Source of the DNA: Hexactinellida sp. DTS-2022
Taxonomy: Eukaryota; Porifera; Hexactinellida
Direction of reading: 5' to 3'
Assembly: GCA_028753945.1 (NCBI GenBank)
Contig: JAPNXP010000001.1
Location: forward strand, 4,950,501 to 5,014,500
DNA length: 64,000 nt
Made by a program: the position numbers and the translations under genes. Positions 1 through 11,649 of this stretch are shown piece after piece. The notes under the pieces were generated by a model. The model saw nothing but the letters and a program-made list of their open reading frames with translations, was not told where the DNA came from and searched no databases. Position 1 is the first letter of the stretch, and each line of letters starts with the position of its first letter.

Positions 1-113
1 CATGGCCTCACCAACCCTACCGGAGCCTACGCCTATGCTTTAAATATTCTGATATATCATGTGAAATAAAATGAAAATATAAATACAAATGTTGAAATTT
101 AGGATACAAATAT

Positions 114-258
114 CAGGGCCGTAGCCACTGGTCAGGTTGGTCAGGTTTCAACCTGACCACTTTTAGTTGGTTGGACAGGTTAACCTGAAGCCTTGGCCCT
201 GTTGGTACTGTATCCAGCCCGATCTAACCTGACCACTTTTAATTGGTGGCTACGGCAC
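114..258. mobile_element. Short TIR element (hAT-like MITE)
   Basis: The ends are inverted: CAGGGCCGTAGCCAC on the left and GTGGCTACGGCACTG on the right. The interior repeats the motif CAGGTT...AACCTGACCAC in both orientations. The CAG...CTG termini resemble hAT ends. The flanking bases do not give a clean 8-bp duplication, so the family assignment is tentative. Confidence 0.55.
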
Positions 259-751
259 TGAATATTGAAATGAAGTTGACAAATTTCTATGATAAATGAG
301 GAATACAAATGAGACCAACTATAAAAAATTTTTTTGGATATTGGGAAAATAATATTTTGATATCCTCCAGGATTTATAATACGAAAAATAATGAACAATT
401 AGACATGCAAGATGTAATTTTGAGAATACTAATATGAAACTTGAATTTCAGGTTGGGTTATGGTTCCATATAAAATGACCAGTCCTGTACAAAATTATCG
501 ATATTAACCGAATATACCGCAATCACATGCAATTAGAATCATTACATAAAGGAATATAAGACGAAGATTAGTCATATTACTTATATAAAATGACTGGGTG
601 GTCAAAAAAAGGACAAAAACTGGACAGATTCCAAATTTTGGGGGGAAAAATTGGACAAAAACTGGACAAATCACAAACGTGGACAATTTCTAAATTTAGC
701 CCAAAAACTGGACTGTCCAGGGTAAAAACTGGACAATGGTAACCCTACTAG

Positions 752-1020
752 TCATGGCCTACTTAATATACGGCTAAATATGTCAACGAGAAGGCCAGTT
801 TATAATATTCATTCTAACTATTTAAAACTACGCCTCCAATTGTTATTATTTGCATTGTATATGGGGTAATCAACCATTGCGAGTTCAATGGAACCACTTT
901 TGAGAATCTGAGATTTGTGGTAAAGCTGTTTAGGCGCCATTTTTAATGATGACACCACAAATATACAAAATATACAATTCGAGTCTAAAGAACTACGAGA
1001 GAATGAAGATAATTTGCTAA
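752..1020. repeat. Half copy of dispersed repeat family A (CATGGCCTA-ended)
   Basis: This begins GTCATGGCCTACTTAATATA and runs through the conserved core GGGGTAATCAACCAT and GGAACCACTTTTGAGAATCT. The same core recurs near 9.8-10.0 kb, 40.2-40.5 kb and twice, inverted, in the full copy at 48.4-49.2 kb. No protein is encoded. It is probably a broken non-autonomous transposon arm. Confidence 0.7.
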
Positions 1021-1032
1021 TATACTTTAAAC

Positions 1033-1773
1033 CAGTGCTGCCAACCCTCCCGCTTTCGGCGGGAGGGTCCCGCTTTTTGATGTTTCCTCCCGCTCTCCCG
1101 CCTCCCCTCTCAAACCTCCCGCTTTTTGGATGATTGTATATGTAAATATTAGGATCTTAATTTTATAATTACAAGCAATATATTTTAGAAGTCTTCACTT
1201 AATTAATTTACTCTAACCCCAGAAACAAATTTGTCTCTTTTAAAATACTATAATTCTGTATATTATCTTGTATTTCCAATTTTCCATTCTGACACATCAT
1301 TAGGAAATTTTTATAACACCCATTTAGGAAATTTTTATTTATTTATATATTTTATAATAATAATAAAATGCTCACTGCTACCTTATATTTCAAGAAATTA
1401 CTTATATAGAGCTCAGCTCTAGTAGAGTTCAGTTTTTCAGTATGTGTATTCAGACACTGAGAAAGGTCAATTTTCCCAAGCTTTGAAATTGACCTTTAGA
1501 AAGTAAGCCTGGGCTTTTAGTATGGGTAAAAATCTGAACTCTACAAAGCTCAGCTCTATATAAGCATTCTCATATTTCAATATGAGAGGGTAGAAACTAA
1601 TTGATAGGTTGATAAATGTTTTTATAATGCCTTTTATTCAGGTATTCTTGCTAATTTAACTTAAATACTGACCTCCCGCTTTTTCTCCCGCTTTTAGAGT
1701 ATCAACCTCCCGCTTTTAGATTAAACTCCCGCCACAGGTCCCACTTTTGGGATATTTTAGGTTGGCAGCACTG
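1033..1773. mobile_element. hAT-like non-autonomous element
   Basis: The termini are CAGTGCTGCCAACC and GGTTGGCAGCACTG, perfect inverted repeats. TTTAAAC lies on both sides (1026-1032 and 1774-1780). The subterminal regions carry repeated CTCCCGCTTTT blocks. Inside it, about 1398-1565, is a second palindromic segment with inverted AGAGCTCAGCTCTA-type ends, apparently a nested MITE. No transposase remains. Confidence 0.85.
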
Positions 1774-2091
1774 TTTAAACCGATACCTCTTTTTTAGTCA
1801 ATTTCAATGGGAATACCGACATAACGTTACACGACAAAACGTTACACGACATAACGTTACAGACAGAATGTTACTTGGACAAAATGTTACACGACAAAAT
1901 GTTACATAGACAAAATGTTACACGACAGAATGGTACTTATTTGATTGGCTAGTATTCTATACTTCATATTGGACTCTGTTTACCAAAAACAAGGAATCTA
2001 AACTAGAACAACAATCTAGGTACTATGTAGAATGGTGTGGACGGTTTACACCTTAGGTGATTAATGCAATCTCATCTAGTACAATTCAGGT

Positions 2092-2921
2092 CAGGGCTTT
2101 ACATAAATCATTTGATGATTTTTTTTCAAATCAAATCAATGATTTATGATTGATCTTTGGGTAACATTCAATGATTTGATGATTGATTTTTTCCATTTCA
2201 TTTTTAGAATGATTTGATTTTGATTGATTTGTGAAAAGTTAATGATTTGATTTTTATTTAAATCAAATCATTTTTCTGCTCTGTTAATAATTTACTAAGT
2301 AATACTAACCCATATTTATGTTATATGTTCTTCCACTTCAGCAGGTTATAGTAGTATGAACACGTTAAATACAATTGCGGGTCTATGTATATTTTATCGT
2401 TCCACTTCACCCCCGTTTGAAACTACAATCACTCAGCTAAATCGAATCCAAAGTTTGACCAGGAACAACCCAATACCCTTATACTTAGATTGCTCCGGTT
2501 TAATGTGTGAAATATACTAACGTTTACACTATTACTATCGACTCCGCTTATTAGTCTCCTCGGAATTAGTTATTTTGACCTTTTAATAGGTACATCTGAA
2601 AAGGATTACTAATTAATAGTTACATGTACTGTATTTATATTATAGCTATTATATTGATTAAGATTCTTAGATCACCTATAAAAAAATCAGTTATTGTGTG
2701 TAAATTAGTATTCGGTCGGGAGTAACAAAAAAAATTATATCATCGTAATTGGAAATGATTTGATTTTGATTTTTGATGATTTTGTGGTGAATCAAAATGA
2801 TTTGATGATTGATTTTTTCAATCTCACATTTTGAATGATTTGATTTTGATTGATTTTTACATCACGAATTTTTGAATGATTTTGATTTAAAATCAAAATC
2901 AATGATTTATGTAAAGCCCTG
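2092..2921. mobile_element. hAT-like MITE nested in the MULE
   Basis: The ends are CAGGGCTTTACATAAATCA and TGATTTATGTAAAGCCCTG. They are flanked by the 8-bp duplication ATTCAGGT at 2084-2091 and 2922-2929. Subterminal regions consist of repeated AATCAAAATCAATGATTTGATT-type motifs that can pair with each other. There is no coding capacity. Confidence 0.92.
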
Positions 2922-3099
2922 ATTCAGGTACTAGAATGGTGTAGTGAGTTTACGCCTTTTGGTGATTTAGTACTGTAATAATAGGAAAACTTCATGTATA
3001 AATAGTACATCTTTTCCAATTGTTTGAATGACGTGGTTTCGGTCGGTATGATCAGACCTCATCAGCAGTGCTACCAGCTCTCGCATTGCTCCACCATCC

Positions 3100-3557
3100 C
3101 ATGTACGACATCTCTTTAATGAGGTAGCTGGGCAGCTGCCGATGCCACAAGCAGCCGGTCTGCTGGCATACTTCGAGGACACCTACATCGGACGCCTGCT
3201 CCCGAGCGGAACTTACCAGGAGGCTCTATTTCCTATCGGCTGTGGAATTATCACATTATGACACCATTCGGACTACCTCGAACCACTAATGCTGTCGAGG
3301 CATGGCATCGCTCCTTTAATTCAACCGTTGGATGTCATCATCCGAACATGTGGAAATTTATCACAGCCCTGAAGCGGGAGCAGGGACTAGTCGAAGGACG
3401 ACATGCCAAGTTCATCGCAGGAGCTCAGCCGTCCAAGAGGAGGAGGTGCCAAGCCAACGAACAAGCATTAAAAACGTTGATTATCAGCTATTATTTTCGT
3501 CCTGGATTGGAGTTCTTAAGCGGAGTATCGCACCATTTTAGTTTAGGAACTGCTTAA
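3100..3557 (+). pseudogene. MULE transposase C-terminal fragment
   Basis: In one frame the region from about 3119 reads ...AAGLLAYFEDTYIGRLLPSG. After a frameshift near 3236 it continues FGLPRTTNAVEAWHRSFN...HPNMWKFITALKREQ. The series 'YFEDTYIG', 'R(T/N)NAVEAWH..FN' and 'HPN.WKFI..LK.EQ' is characteristic of the C-terminal part of MULE-type transposases found with FLYWCH domains. The catalytic core upstream is missing, and the hAT MITE ends only about 200 bp upstream. GC content is higher here than in the surroundings. It is a non-functional relic. Confidence 0.8.
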
Positions 3558-4481
3558 GGAGTCAAGATGTGATATATAGTAAATCATCACTCGATTATTT
3601 ATTTGTGTGTGTCCTTTGAAGTATTTATTATAATTAATGTTATACCGTTATATTAAAGTAACCATTTAATGATTATGAAGTATAAAAAACTAGCCAATCA
3701 AATAAGTACCATTCTGTCGTGTAACATTTTGTCTATGTAACATTTTGTCGTGTAACATTTTGTCCAAGTAACATTCTGTCTGTAACGTTATGTCGTGTAA
3801 CGTTTTGTCGTGTAACGTTATGTCGGTATTCCCTTTCAATGCATTGCATTCTATATAATTATTAGTCATCAAAGTGAAACCTAGACAATGATTCATGATT
3901 ATTTGGCATTTTTTGGATTCAAAATCTTATAACAATTCTTTAGATGTAATTGAAGCATTTTATTTAGGTGTCGGTTATTTAGTCAGGTCGCTTAACATCG
4001 ATTTCGCGAAACGCTGGACAAAAGCACCAAATTTTTTATCCTTAATCTTTATGACCCTGGCATCAAATTTTTCCGCGGCCCCACGACGAACGGATACATT
4101 TTCGATGTTATCTTGGACTTTTAAAATTGCGGCTCTCTACTAAATCGCCGGTATTACCCCGAACGGCAACTTTCCAAAATCAACTCTGGCCTACTTTTAA
4201 AGACCAGATTCGTTGTCCACATGAAATTCCCCGTCGTTTAAGGGGTCACTTGCCCATAGTTTATCCCTAGCAACGCAATAATGTCTCAGGAATGTGACAA
4301 CATTCCTTTCTCAAAATTTGTCCTAAACCTATCGAGTGACCCCTTGTTCGACTCCCAACAGCTATCTGAGTCTAGTTATAAACATAGTGACACTCTAAAT
4401 CGTTATTTGATGCTGTATACGACAATTTCCTTAGTTATCATAATATCTCTAATAGTCCACCAGTGGGTAAAAGGACCCAGG

Positions 4482-5280
4482 CAGAGGGGCCAGATGGATC
4501 AAAATCATAATCCAAATCCATTCAGTAATCCATTTTCCACAGGAATATAGATCCAAATCCATATGGAATACAGATATCAAATCCATGTCCAATCCATGAA
4601 TCCATCAGATCCATGAAATCCATGAAATCCATCAGATCCATGAAATCCATAAGATCCATCAGATCCATCGGATCCATGAAATGCATCAGATCCATCAAAT
4701 CCAGTATGTATAAACTTTAATTATTATTATGTAATGCGATATCCTTGTTGCAATTTTCTAATTGATTTCTTCTCACTTTACTTGTTAGAATTCTTTTCAA
4801 TAGAATCTAGTATCACACATACGTTCTGGTACAATGTGTTAGTTTACGAAATGGATCTTCTATTATGTTGTAGATTTGAATGGGCGTATTGATTATATCG
4901 AATTTGATTCGTGTATTCTGTTAGTTCAATTGATAATAACCGTTGAAATATATCCTAAATTACCACCTGTGCCTCCGTCAGTACCATGCAGGCACTATAA
5001 TCGCCCAACATAGATACTGATAGTGCCTGCAATGGTACTGACGCAATGGTTTCATGGATCTGATGGATCTGATGGATCTGATAGATCTTATGGATTTCAT
5101 GGATCTGATGGATTTCATGGATCTGATGGATTTCATGGATTTCCTTGGAATTTGGAGAATCCAAATCCATCCGATATCCATGAGTTTGGGATTTGTCAAT
5201 CCAAATCCATCCAAAATCCATGGATTATGGATTTGATGGATCATAAATCCATGAAATCCATAATCCATCCGGCCCCTCTG
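4482..5280. mobile_element. hAT-like MITE with minisatellite arms
   Basis: The termini are CAGAGGGGCC and GGCCCCTCTG, with the exact 8-bp duplication GACCCAGG at 4474-4481 and 5281-5288. Both subterminal arms are arrays of 6- to 18-bp units built on GATCCATGAAATCCAT (about 4590-4700), repeated inverted as GGATCTGATGGATTTCAT (about 5050-5150). Removing the element restores a continuous arm of the larger inverted-repeat element. Open frames across it are low-complexity artefacts of the repeats. Confidence 0.93.
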
Positions 5281-5379
5281 GACCCAGGTGGACTATTAGA
5301 GAACATGGACCATTCAAGAATTTAGCCCTAAGTAACATCAAATATACATAATATACTAACATACATTATAGTTAAAGTA

Positions 5380-5730
5380 TAGTAAAACTCGGTTAAGACG
5401 TACCAACCTGGGAAACAAGAAAAGGTACGTACTAATTGAGATACGTCTTAACTGTACACATAATCCACAAGTCGAAATACTGACATGTTTGATGGTATAA
5501 ATACGATGTAGGGTATTCAAGTCTTTAACATACTTAATACTTAACGATGAGATTAAACTATTCGTTTTAACCTACTCACTTAAACCAATTACTAACTGAG
5601 TTCTGCTAATAGTTTTCTAGAGTACGTACTAACCGATTTAAAATACAAGTATATTTATTTACTTGGGAATATAAATTGGTACGTCTTATCAGAGGTACGT
5701 AATGTCTGAGTACGTATTAACCGAATCATT
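5380..5730. repeat. Decayed pogo/Tigger-like repeat
   Basis: This contains CTCGGTTAAGACGTACC at the left and GAGTACGTATTAACCGA at the right. That is the usual look of terminal repeats in mariner/pogo MITEs such as those found intact at 11650, 20031, 25221 and 57419. The copy is diverged and its exact boundaries are not clear. Related AT-rich debris (CGGATAATACG, CGGTTAATACC) lies at 7980-8260. Confidence 0.4.
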
Positions 5731-5937
5731 TATAGTGGATCAGATAGGAGGAAAAATCGGCCAATAGAGTATGTAGTATCTGAAAGTACGACTTAAGACT
5801 CTTAACCCTACTTCATGCAGCTGCAGGAACAGTCAATTTGCTATCGATGATTTCGTGAGTGTGTAATTTGTCGGGATGTAGAAGCAATATTTCTAAAAAC
5901 TCTGTTAAGTTAACTAAAAGATTTTAGAGCTTAAGTC

Positions 5938-6285
5938 CAGTATATCTATTATTAAAACTCGATTGTTATTTGTTTGTTTGTGTGTTTGTCCGGATTGTAT
6001 TTAGGGAATCGAAACCGTATTTCTAGTTAAGATATAAACTAACTTCCAGATGTTATAATAGGTAAACAAATTAATTAAAATTCAAAATCAACCTACAAGT
6101 TAGCTTCCAACGGGTATTATTGGTAAACAAGTTTAAACTATGGAAAATGGTAGAAAGGCTTGTTATAACATCCACTACCATTTTGCATGCTAGCAAGGAT
6201 GATGAGTAAGGCCGCATAGCGGCCGTTAACTTGAGGTGTGTAGCACCGATCCGTTGCAAAGCGACCGAGATCGAAGGGCTCGTCA
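5938..6285. mobile_element. Helitron/HINE-like element, short copy
   Basis: It starts with TATCTATTATTAAAACTCG, a GTTTGTTTG microsatellite and TTTGTCCGGATTGTAT. One 150-bp-type core unit follows (AACTAACTTCCA...GGTAAACAA). It ends with three adjacent small hairpins (GGCCGC.ATAGCGGCC, GGTG.GTAGCACC, GTTGCAAAGCGAC) and GAAGGGCTCGT. The same layout recurs at 16.8, 27.4, 28.0 and 31.1 kb. Microsatellite plus core repeats plus terminal hairpin is typical of Helitron-derived DINE/HINE elements. Confidence 0.5.
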
Positions 6286-6309
6286 CCATTATGTGTTAAG
6301 TGCCCAGCC

Positions 6310-7059
6310 CATAGGCGTCGAACTTTCCAATTTTTCTGAAAATCTGGGGGGGCAGCCAGAGAACATTTATAAGACATTTATTTTATTTTGCAATTAATAC
6401 GCAAAAATCACGCATAAATAGTAAATAAATAACGTAAATGAGATGCAAATTTACTGAGAAAGCTTTATGCAACTTGAAATTTTTGGCAAATTAAATGCTG
6501 TTATCCTCCACTGTTTCAACTAATTTTCAAGAGAAACGCCAGCTGAGGGGACGAAATCATACTTGCCAAACCTACAGGGATTCCCTGTACAGTACAGGGA
6601 TTTAAACATTTTGGCGGTTCAGTACAGGCGTGCAGGGATTTTTAATTTACTAATTATATTTCAAATAATGCCTAAAAATGTCTACAGTGATGATAGTATA
6701 TTCTGCCATGCATTCTGCATTGACCACATAAAGGCACAACTGGTTTATATATATATATATTCAAGCGTACATGGATTCTCTGTACAATATATAATTCAAT
6801 GCTTTCTCAATTCCAAGTACTAATTTAGCAATGTAAGTAAATAGTAATTCCTTGGACGAGCGAGCGCAGCGAGCGAGAGATTTTGGGGGTGTACATGGAT
6901 TTTGGCCAATGTACAGGGAAAAATTGGAGCCCTGTACAGGGACATGACTCAAATAGGTTGGCAGGTATGCGAAATCTGGGGGGGGCGAGACCTATGCTGC
7001 ACCCCCGACATTTTTCCGGGGGGGGCAGGCCCCCCGCTCCCCCTACACCGACGCCTATG
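6310..7059. mobile_element. hAT-like MITE, CATAGGCGTCG family
   Basis: The ends are CATAGGCGTCG and CGACGCCTATG, with the 8-bp duplication GCCCAGCC at 6302-6309 and 7060-7067. The ends match the smaller element at 51024-51190, so this is a repeated family. A second element (6559-6969) is nested inside. It also carries G- and C-rich blocks (GGGGGGGGCAGG, CCCCCCGC). Confidence 0.9.
6559..6969. mobile_element. Nested MITE with CATACTTGCCAA ends
   Basis: The left end is (C)ATACTTGCCAA and the right end TTGGCAGGTATG. CGAAATC lies at 6552-6558 and 6970-6976, giving a 6-7 bp target duplication depending on where the terminal C is placed. CTGTACAGGG motifs repeat near both ends. An isolated CATACTTGCCAACC end also occurs at about 29250. 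No coding sequence is present. Confidence 0.75.
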
Positions 7060-8289
7060 GCCCAGCCTGTTTCTAGCTACACTCAGTTCTCTCTAAACGT
7101 CCACTTCTCTATTTGCCCACCTTAATTAGTTTCGATGTTATTTAAGCTAACGTCCACATGGTCCCCCTAACTACAGATGGACTAGTAAAGACCATATTTT
7201 ATTACGTATTACTTTATACGTACAGTTCATACTCCATAATAGTTTATATTGACTCTATATATTCTCGATTATATTTGCTTGTACTAATATACTTTAACTA
7301 TAACGTATGTTAGTATATTATGTATATTTGATGTTACTTAGGGCTAAATTCTTGAATGGTCCATGTTCTCTAATAGTCCACCTGGGTCCTTTTACCCACT
7401 GGTGGACTATTAGAGATATTATGATAACTAAGGAAATTGTCGTATACAGCATCAAATAACGATTTAGAGTGTCACTATGTTTATAACTAGACTCAGATAG
7501 CTGTTGGGAGTCGAACAAGGGGTCACTCGATAGGTTTAGGACAAATTTTGAGAAAGGAATGTTGTCACATTCCTGAGACATTATTGCGTTGCTAGGGATA
7601 AACTATGGGCAAGTGACCCCTTAAACGACGGGGAATTTCATGTGGACAACGAATCTGGTCTTTAAAAGTAGGCCAGAGTTGATTTTGGAAAGTTGCCGTT
7701 CGGGGTAATACCAGCGATTTAGTAGAGAGCCGCAATTTTAAAAGTCCAAGATAACATCGAAAATGTCCGTTCGTCGTGGGGCCGCGGAAAAATTTGATGC
7801 CAGGGTCATAAAGATTACGTATAAAAAAATTGGTGCTTTTGTCCAGCGTTTCGCGAAATCGATGTTAAGCGACCTGAATAATTATACTAGCATACCGTGC
7901 ATACTCTTAAGGTATTACACCCTTAACACAAGTATTTGTATTGCATAAATTAAGCTCTATCAGAGCTTATAGACGTACTCTCGGATAATACGCACTATTC
8001 TCTAATATCGATTTGCCCCCCTATCAAATGCATTATAAATAATTCGGTTAATACCTAATCGGATAAGAAGTTCCTCGGATAAGACATACCGATTTTTATT
8101 CTCTAGTAAAAATATATCTATTATATTTCGGTTGGTACGTACTTAAAAACTGTCAGCTCGACTCAGTTAGTATTTTGATTAAGTGTGTACGTTACAACTA
8201 TATTACTTTAATCTTATCGTAAGATATGTTAGAGTCTTGTATTCACTACATCGTGTTCATATCATCTAACAAGTCCGTATTAGAGTCCT

Positions 8290-9481
8290 AGGGCTGTACC
8301 GGATATCCGGTTCTAATCCGGTATCCGGCTGTATCCGGCCAGTTACCGGATATCCGGCCAGTTACCGGGTATCCGGCCGGAACCGGATATGAACAACTAT
8401 CCGGCCGGATAACGGTCCCAATTGTATTTGTGCATGAATTAAAGAATAACTATGACTATCTCTCCGAATATAAAGTGAATTTCCATAGCTCTAGGGTCAT
8501 TAACTGTCCATTTCTTCTGTCGTTGTAATGTCTGGTACAGGTTTTCTTGTATAGATATTCTTGGAGTAGAGATTAGATAATGTGTAATAGCAGAACTAGT
8601 TGATTGAAAAATACTATGATCACCTTGTTGTGAATTTTTACAAGAGGATTTTCATTTATAGTGTTTTTTGTGTAAATCTCTGGATGTGAATGTTTTATGT
8701 GGTTCCACAGTGGTGACGTGCTATATATTTAAGATTTTTTACCACGTGATATATGTATTGGCATCACATTCATTACAGAGTGCTCTGAAAGAATCATTAT
8801 TAGATAGTGAGAAAAATGCCAAATTTCACTCATGCTGGCCATTGCTGGGACTGATAAAAAATGCAACCTTTCAAGCTAATAGGAAAAGCGATCACAAAAA
8901 TATATAGGAATCGAAAGAAAACATCTTATTGAAAAGATCTTATTTACCAAAGGTGAATGCGATTAAAAGTATATTCATAACTGTATCAATAGTGGAATTA
9001 CTTAAATTATTTTTAACGGCGGATTCCAGGGGGGGCGTGGGGGGCAATTGCCCCCCCCCCCCCCCCCCCCCCCCCAGTTTTTTAACATTAGAATAACTGA
9101 AATTAATTTGAAAACGAGAAAGATATTATAATTTATTGGAAATTCTAATAGGATGAACACGTATTAGCTAGCATGGAGAAATTGTAGTTTTAGTATCGTA
9201 CTGTGTAGTATTCTATAATGGAATCAAAAAGTAGCTCTGATAAGTTCAATTTTTCCCCCCCAGAATTTTTTAAAGAATCCGCCACTGATTATTTTAGAAG
9301 CCTCCCTAAAAAACACAAGCTTAGTATATGTACAAATTAATCAAGAATAAGCAGAACTTGTTCTTGATGTGATATTATAGTATCATTTGTCAAAAACAAA
9401 TTTAGCCGGATAACCGGATAATTGAGCACCGGATATCCGGATCCGGCCGGAGTAGAGAATCTCTAATCCGGTACAGCTCTA
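8290..9481. mobile_element. TIR element rich in CCGGATATCCGG motifs
   Basis: The left end is TAGGGCTGTACCGGAT and the right end ATCCGGTACAGCTCTA. Both subterminal regions are clusters of TATCCGGCC and CCGGATATCCGG repeats. No exact 8-bp duplication was found. A small hAT-like MITE (9014-9287) is inserted inside. Only short, unrecognised open frames exist within it, for example 8668-8907 on +. Confidence 0.6.
9014..9287. mobile_element. hAT-like MITE with long poly-C tract
   Basis: The right end is GGATTC-type inverted, AATCCGCCACTG. The left end TAACGGCGGATTC is a mutated match. The exact 8-bp duplication ATTATTTT lies at 9006-9013 and 9288-9295. An uninterrupted run of 25 C occupies 9051-9075. 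The element resembles the G/C-tract MITE at 25884-26039. Confidence 0.8.
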
Positions 9482-9604
9482 TATTAGACTGATGGAATAT
9501 GCAAAAGCGGAGCCGGTTCCGGCCGGATCTGTAGATCCAGGATCCGGCGAGATCCGGATCCGGCAGGAACCAAAAAAAGTGGATCTGGTGCATCTCTAAC
9601 GAAA

Positions 9605-10015
9605 ATAGTAAGTTGTAACTCGGATAATACTTGTATTTAGCATGTGGTTGCTTTATAATTTTTAAAAAATTTAGATTGTCTCCATTTTGTGATTTAGTAG
9701 CCTTTGGGGTATGAAATATCCCTATTTAGTATTCCTGTTATAAAATTATTAGAAAGTAGCAAGAAAATGAAATTTATTACATTTGAAATTTTAAAAATTT
9801 ACTATAGATTGTTACCGTCACCATGAAATGGCGTCTAAACAGTTTAACCACAATTCTCAGATTCTCAAAAGTGGTTCCATTGGACTCGCGATGGTTGATT
9901 ACCCCATATACAATGCAAATAATAATAATAGGAGGCATAGTTTAGCTTAGAATGAAAATTAGAAACTGGCCTTCTCGGTGACATATTTAGCCGTATACGT
10001 AACCTACGTTATAAT
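9605..10015. repeat. Half copy of dispersed repeat family A (inverted)
   Basis: Reading on the complement, this matches half of the full element at 48435-49220: the GTAGCCGAGTTACAACTTAC segment, the CATACCCCAAAGGCTACTAAATCAC segment and the GGGGTAATCAACCAT core. It ends at GGCCTTCTCGGTGACATATTTAGCCGTAT. The other half is absent. Confidence 0.7.
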
Positions 10016-10133
10016 AAGGCCTATTCAGTGTTATCAAAATATGGATTATGGATACTGTCGAAGGCCATTGTAAATAGAGGGCACTTCTTTATCTCAATTA
10101 TTAGTAATGGTAGACCTGAATATGTTTTGGAAC

Positions 10134-10930
10134 TATATGGGAACATCCGAATATGATATATAGAACCTTTCAGAATTGAAATATGTCATCATTTGATGAC
10201 GTAATCGTCAATTTCCGTTCGAATTATCATGTTTTTAAAGCCCTGTTTTAATACAGTTAAACGCGTTATATATGTTCAACATTGGTACATGATGATACCC
10301 AGACCTACTTAAATAAAATATATCATAATTATAATAGGAATGTTGACACATTCCTCGGTTGTCAGGAAAATGTATATTTCCTAAAATGAGCCATAAGTTA
10401 TCACCAAACTATATTTGTTATGTAAACTAGACTACGCCTCATCTATCCGCAATAAGTGACTTCCTATTCATATATAGTACATTTTCTATGCCTTACTTTG
10501 ATACTTTTTCAGTTTATGAGCTCAGTGCCATTTACGCAATACGAGTTAATTATCTCATAATTCAAAAAGTATCAAAGTAAGGCATATAAAATGTACTATC
10601 GATGAATAGGAAGTCACCTATTGCGGATAGATGAGGCGTAGTCTAGTTTACATAACAAATATACTTTTGGTGTTATGGCTCATTTCATGAAATATACATT
10701 TGCCTGACAACCGAGGAATGTGTCAACATTCCTATTACAATTTTGATATATTTATTTAACTAGGTCTGGGTATCATCATGTACCAATGTTGAACATATAT
10801 AACGCGTTTAACTGTGTTAAAACATGGCTTTAAAAACATGATAATTCGAACGGAAATTGACGATTACGTCATCAAATGATGACATATATTTCAATTCTGA
10901 AAGGTTCTATATATCATATTCGGATGTTTC
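10134..10930. repeat. 0.8-kb near-perfect palindrome
   Basis: The left arm (about 10134-10510) and right arm (about 10560-10930) are inverted copies with only scattered differences, separated by about 50 bp. Each arm holds GGAATGTTGACACATTCC-like palindromic boxes that recur in other long-inverted-repeat elements of the window. No open frame of note is present. It is probably a non-autonomous inverted-repeat transposon. Confidence 0.8.
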
Positions 10931-11189
10931 CATATTAGTGCAGCGGCACAACCATACAATTGTTCATTTTTTTGATAAAAGCACCAAAATTTGTACACAT
11001 GTACTTTTTTGATGTAGTGCGAACATTTTTGGATATTGAGGCAATTGAAAGAGTGTCTATATCGGCCATGACAGCTCGTAAAGTTAACACGTCCGATAGT
11101 GTTCGCCGGACTTGTTTCCCATAAAAACTTGTTCAAATTAAGTTATATCGTCTTTTTATTGTTGAATTCGGTTTCCAAGTAAAATTTCC

Positions 11190-11480
11190 GATAATTTTAT
11201 ATATCACATGACCATATTTGGAAGAATTTTTTCCATAGCAATGCTGGAATGTACCAGGAATGTGTCAAAAATTCCATTCTCCAATTTTGTCCTTACCCAA
11301 TCGAGTGACCCCTCTTTCGACTCCAATCAACTACCTGAGTATAATTATACCCATACCGACCCTGTAAAACGTGATTTGATAAAATTATTCGATATTTATG
11401 GTAAATCACGGTGAATTTACACCAATTTATCAAGTTGGTACGGAACAAGGAACGATTGATGAATTTGAAGTTTATTTCTA
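11190..11480. repeat. Solo arm of the GTGACCCC-box inverted-repeat family
   Basis: This segment carries CCATAGCAATGCTGGAATGT, GGAATGTGTCAAAAATTCC and TCGAGTGACCCC. The same order of motifs occurs at 4261-4400, 44395-44530, 45000-45130 and, inverted, 45610-45800. The open frame 11208-11414 is the repeat read as protein; indels between copies break the frame, so it is not a gene. Confidence 0.6.
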
Positions 11481-11649
11481 TCTTAAACCATCTTGAGTTT
11501 AATGCAATTTATTAATTATATACTGATTGATAATACATTATATAAATTGTTAATTATTTTGGCAATGCTATCTATCCACGATGAGTTGATTATTAAGTCA
11601 ACAAATTCCTTATTTAATTTAATTTGCTTTAATCCATTGTATAGTAATA

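Larger units (their letters stand above)
1810..3832 (+). mobile_element. MULE relic with tandem-repeat (Foldback-like) termini
   Basis: The left arm (about 1810-1950) and right arm (about 3684-3832) are inverted copies. Each consists of repeated GTTACACGACA/AAAT-type units and starts with GGAATACCGACATAACG. TTTCAAT at 1802-1808 and 3834-3840 is a target duplication, extendable to 9 bp with one mismatch, which suits MULE insertion. Inside are a decayed transposase C-terminus (about 3100-3557) and a younger hAT MITE (2092-2921). The element is therefore a dead MULE that was later invaded. Confidence 0.85.
3982..7880. mobile_element. Long-inverted-repeat element carrying nested insertions
   Basis: The left arm (3982-4481, resuming 5289-5378) and right arm (7277-7880) are near-identical inverted copies starting TCAGGTCGCTTAACATCG. 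The short open frame in each arm (4281-4550 + and 7318-7581 -) is simply the same DNA read from both ends, so I do not call it a gene. A hAT MITE interrupts the left arm at 4482-5280. The centre holds pogo-like debris, a Helitron-like piece and a further hAT nest. I could not find the element's own target duplication or a transposase. Confidence 0.75.

Noticed and set aside
4281..4550. Open frame of 89 codons, repeated exactly on the other strand at 7318-7581, with similar peptide-like text at 11208 and 44380
   Set aside because: It is the DNA of an inverted-repeat arm read as protein. Copies differ by indels that break the frame, and the 3' end runs into an inserted MITE.
4955..5325. Open frames on both strands rich in IHQIHE or GSDGFHG repeats
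   Set aside because: They come from the 6- to 18-bp minisatellite arms of a hAT MITE. The composition is dictated by the repeat unit.
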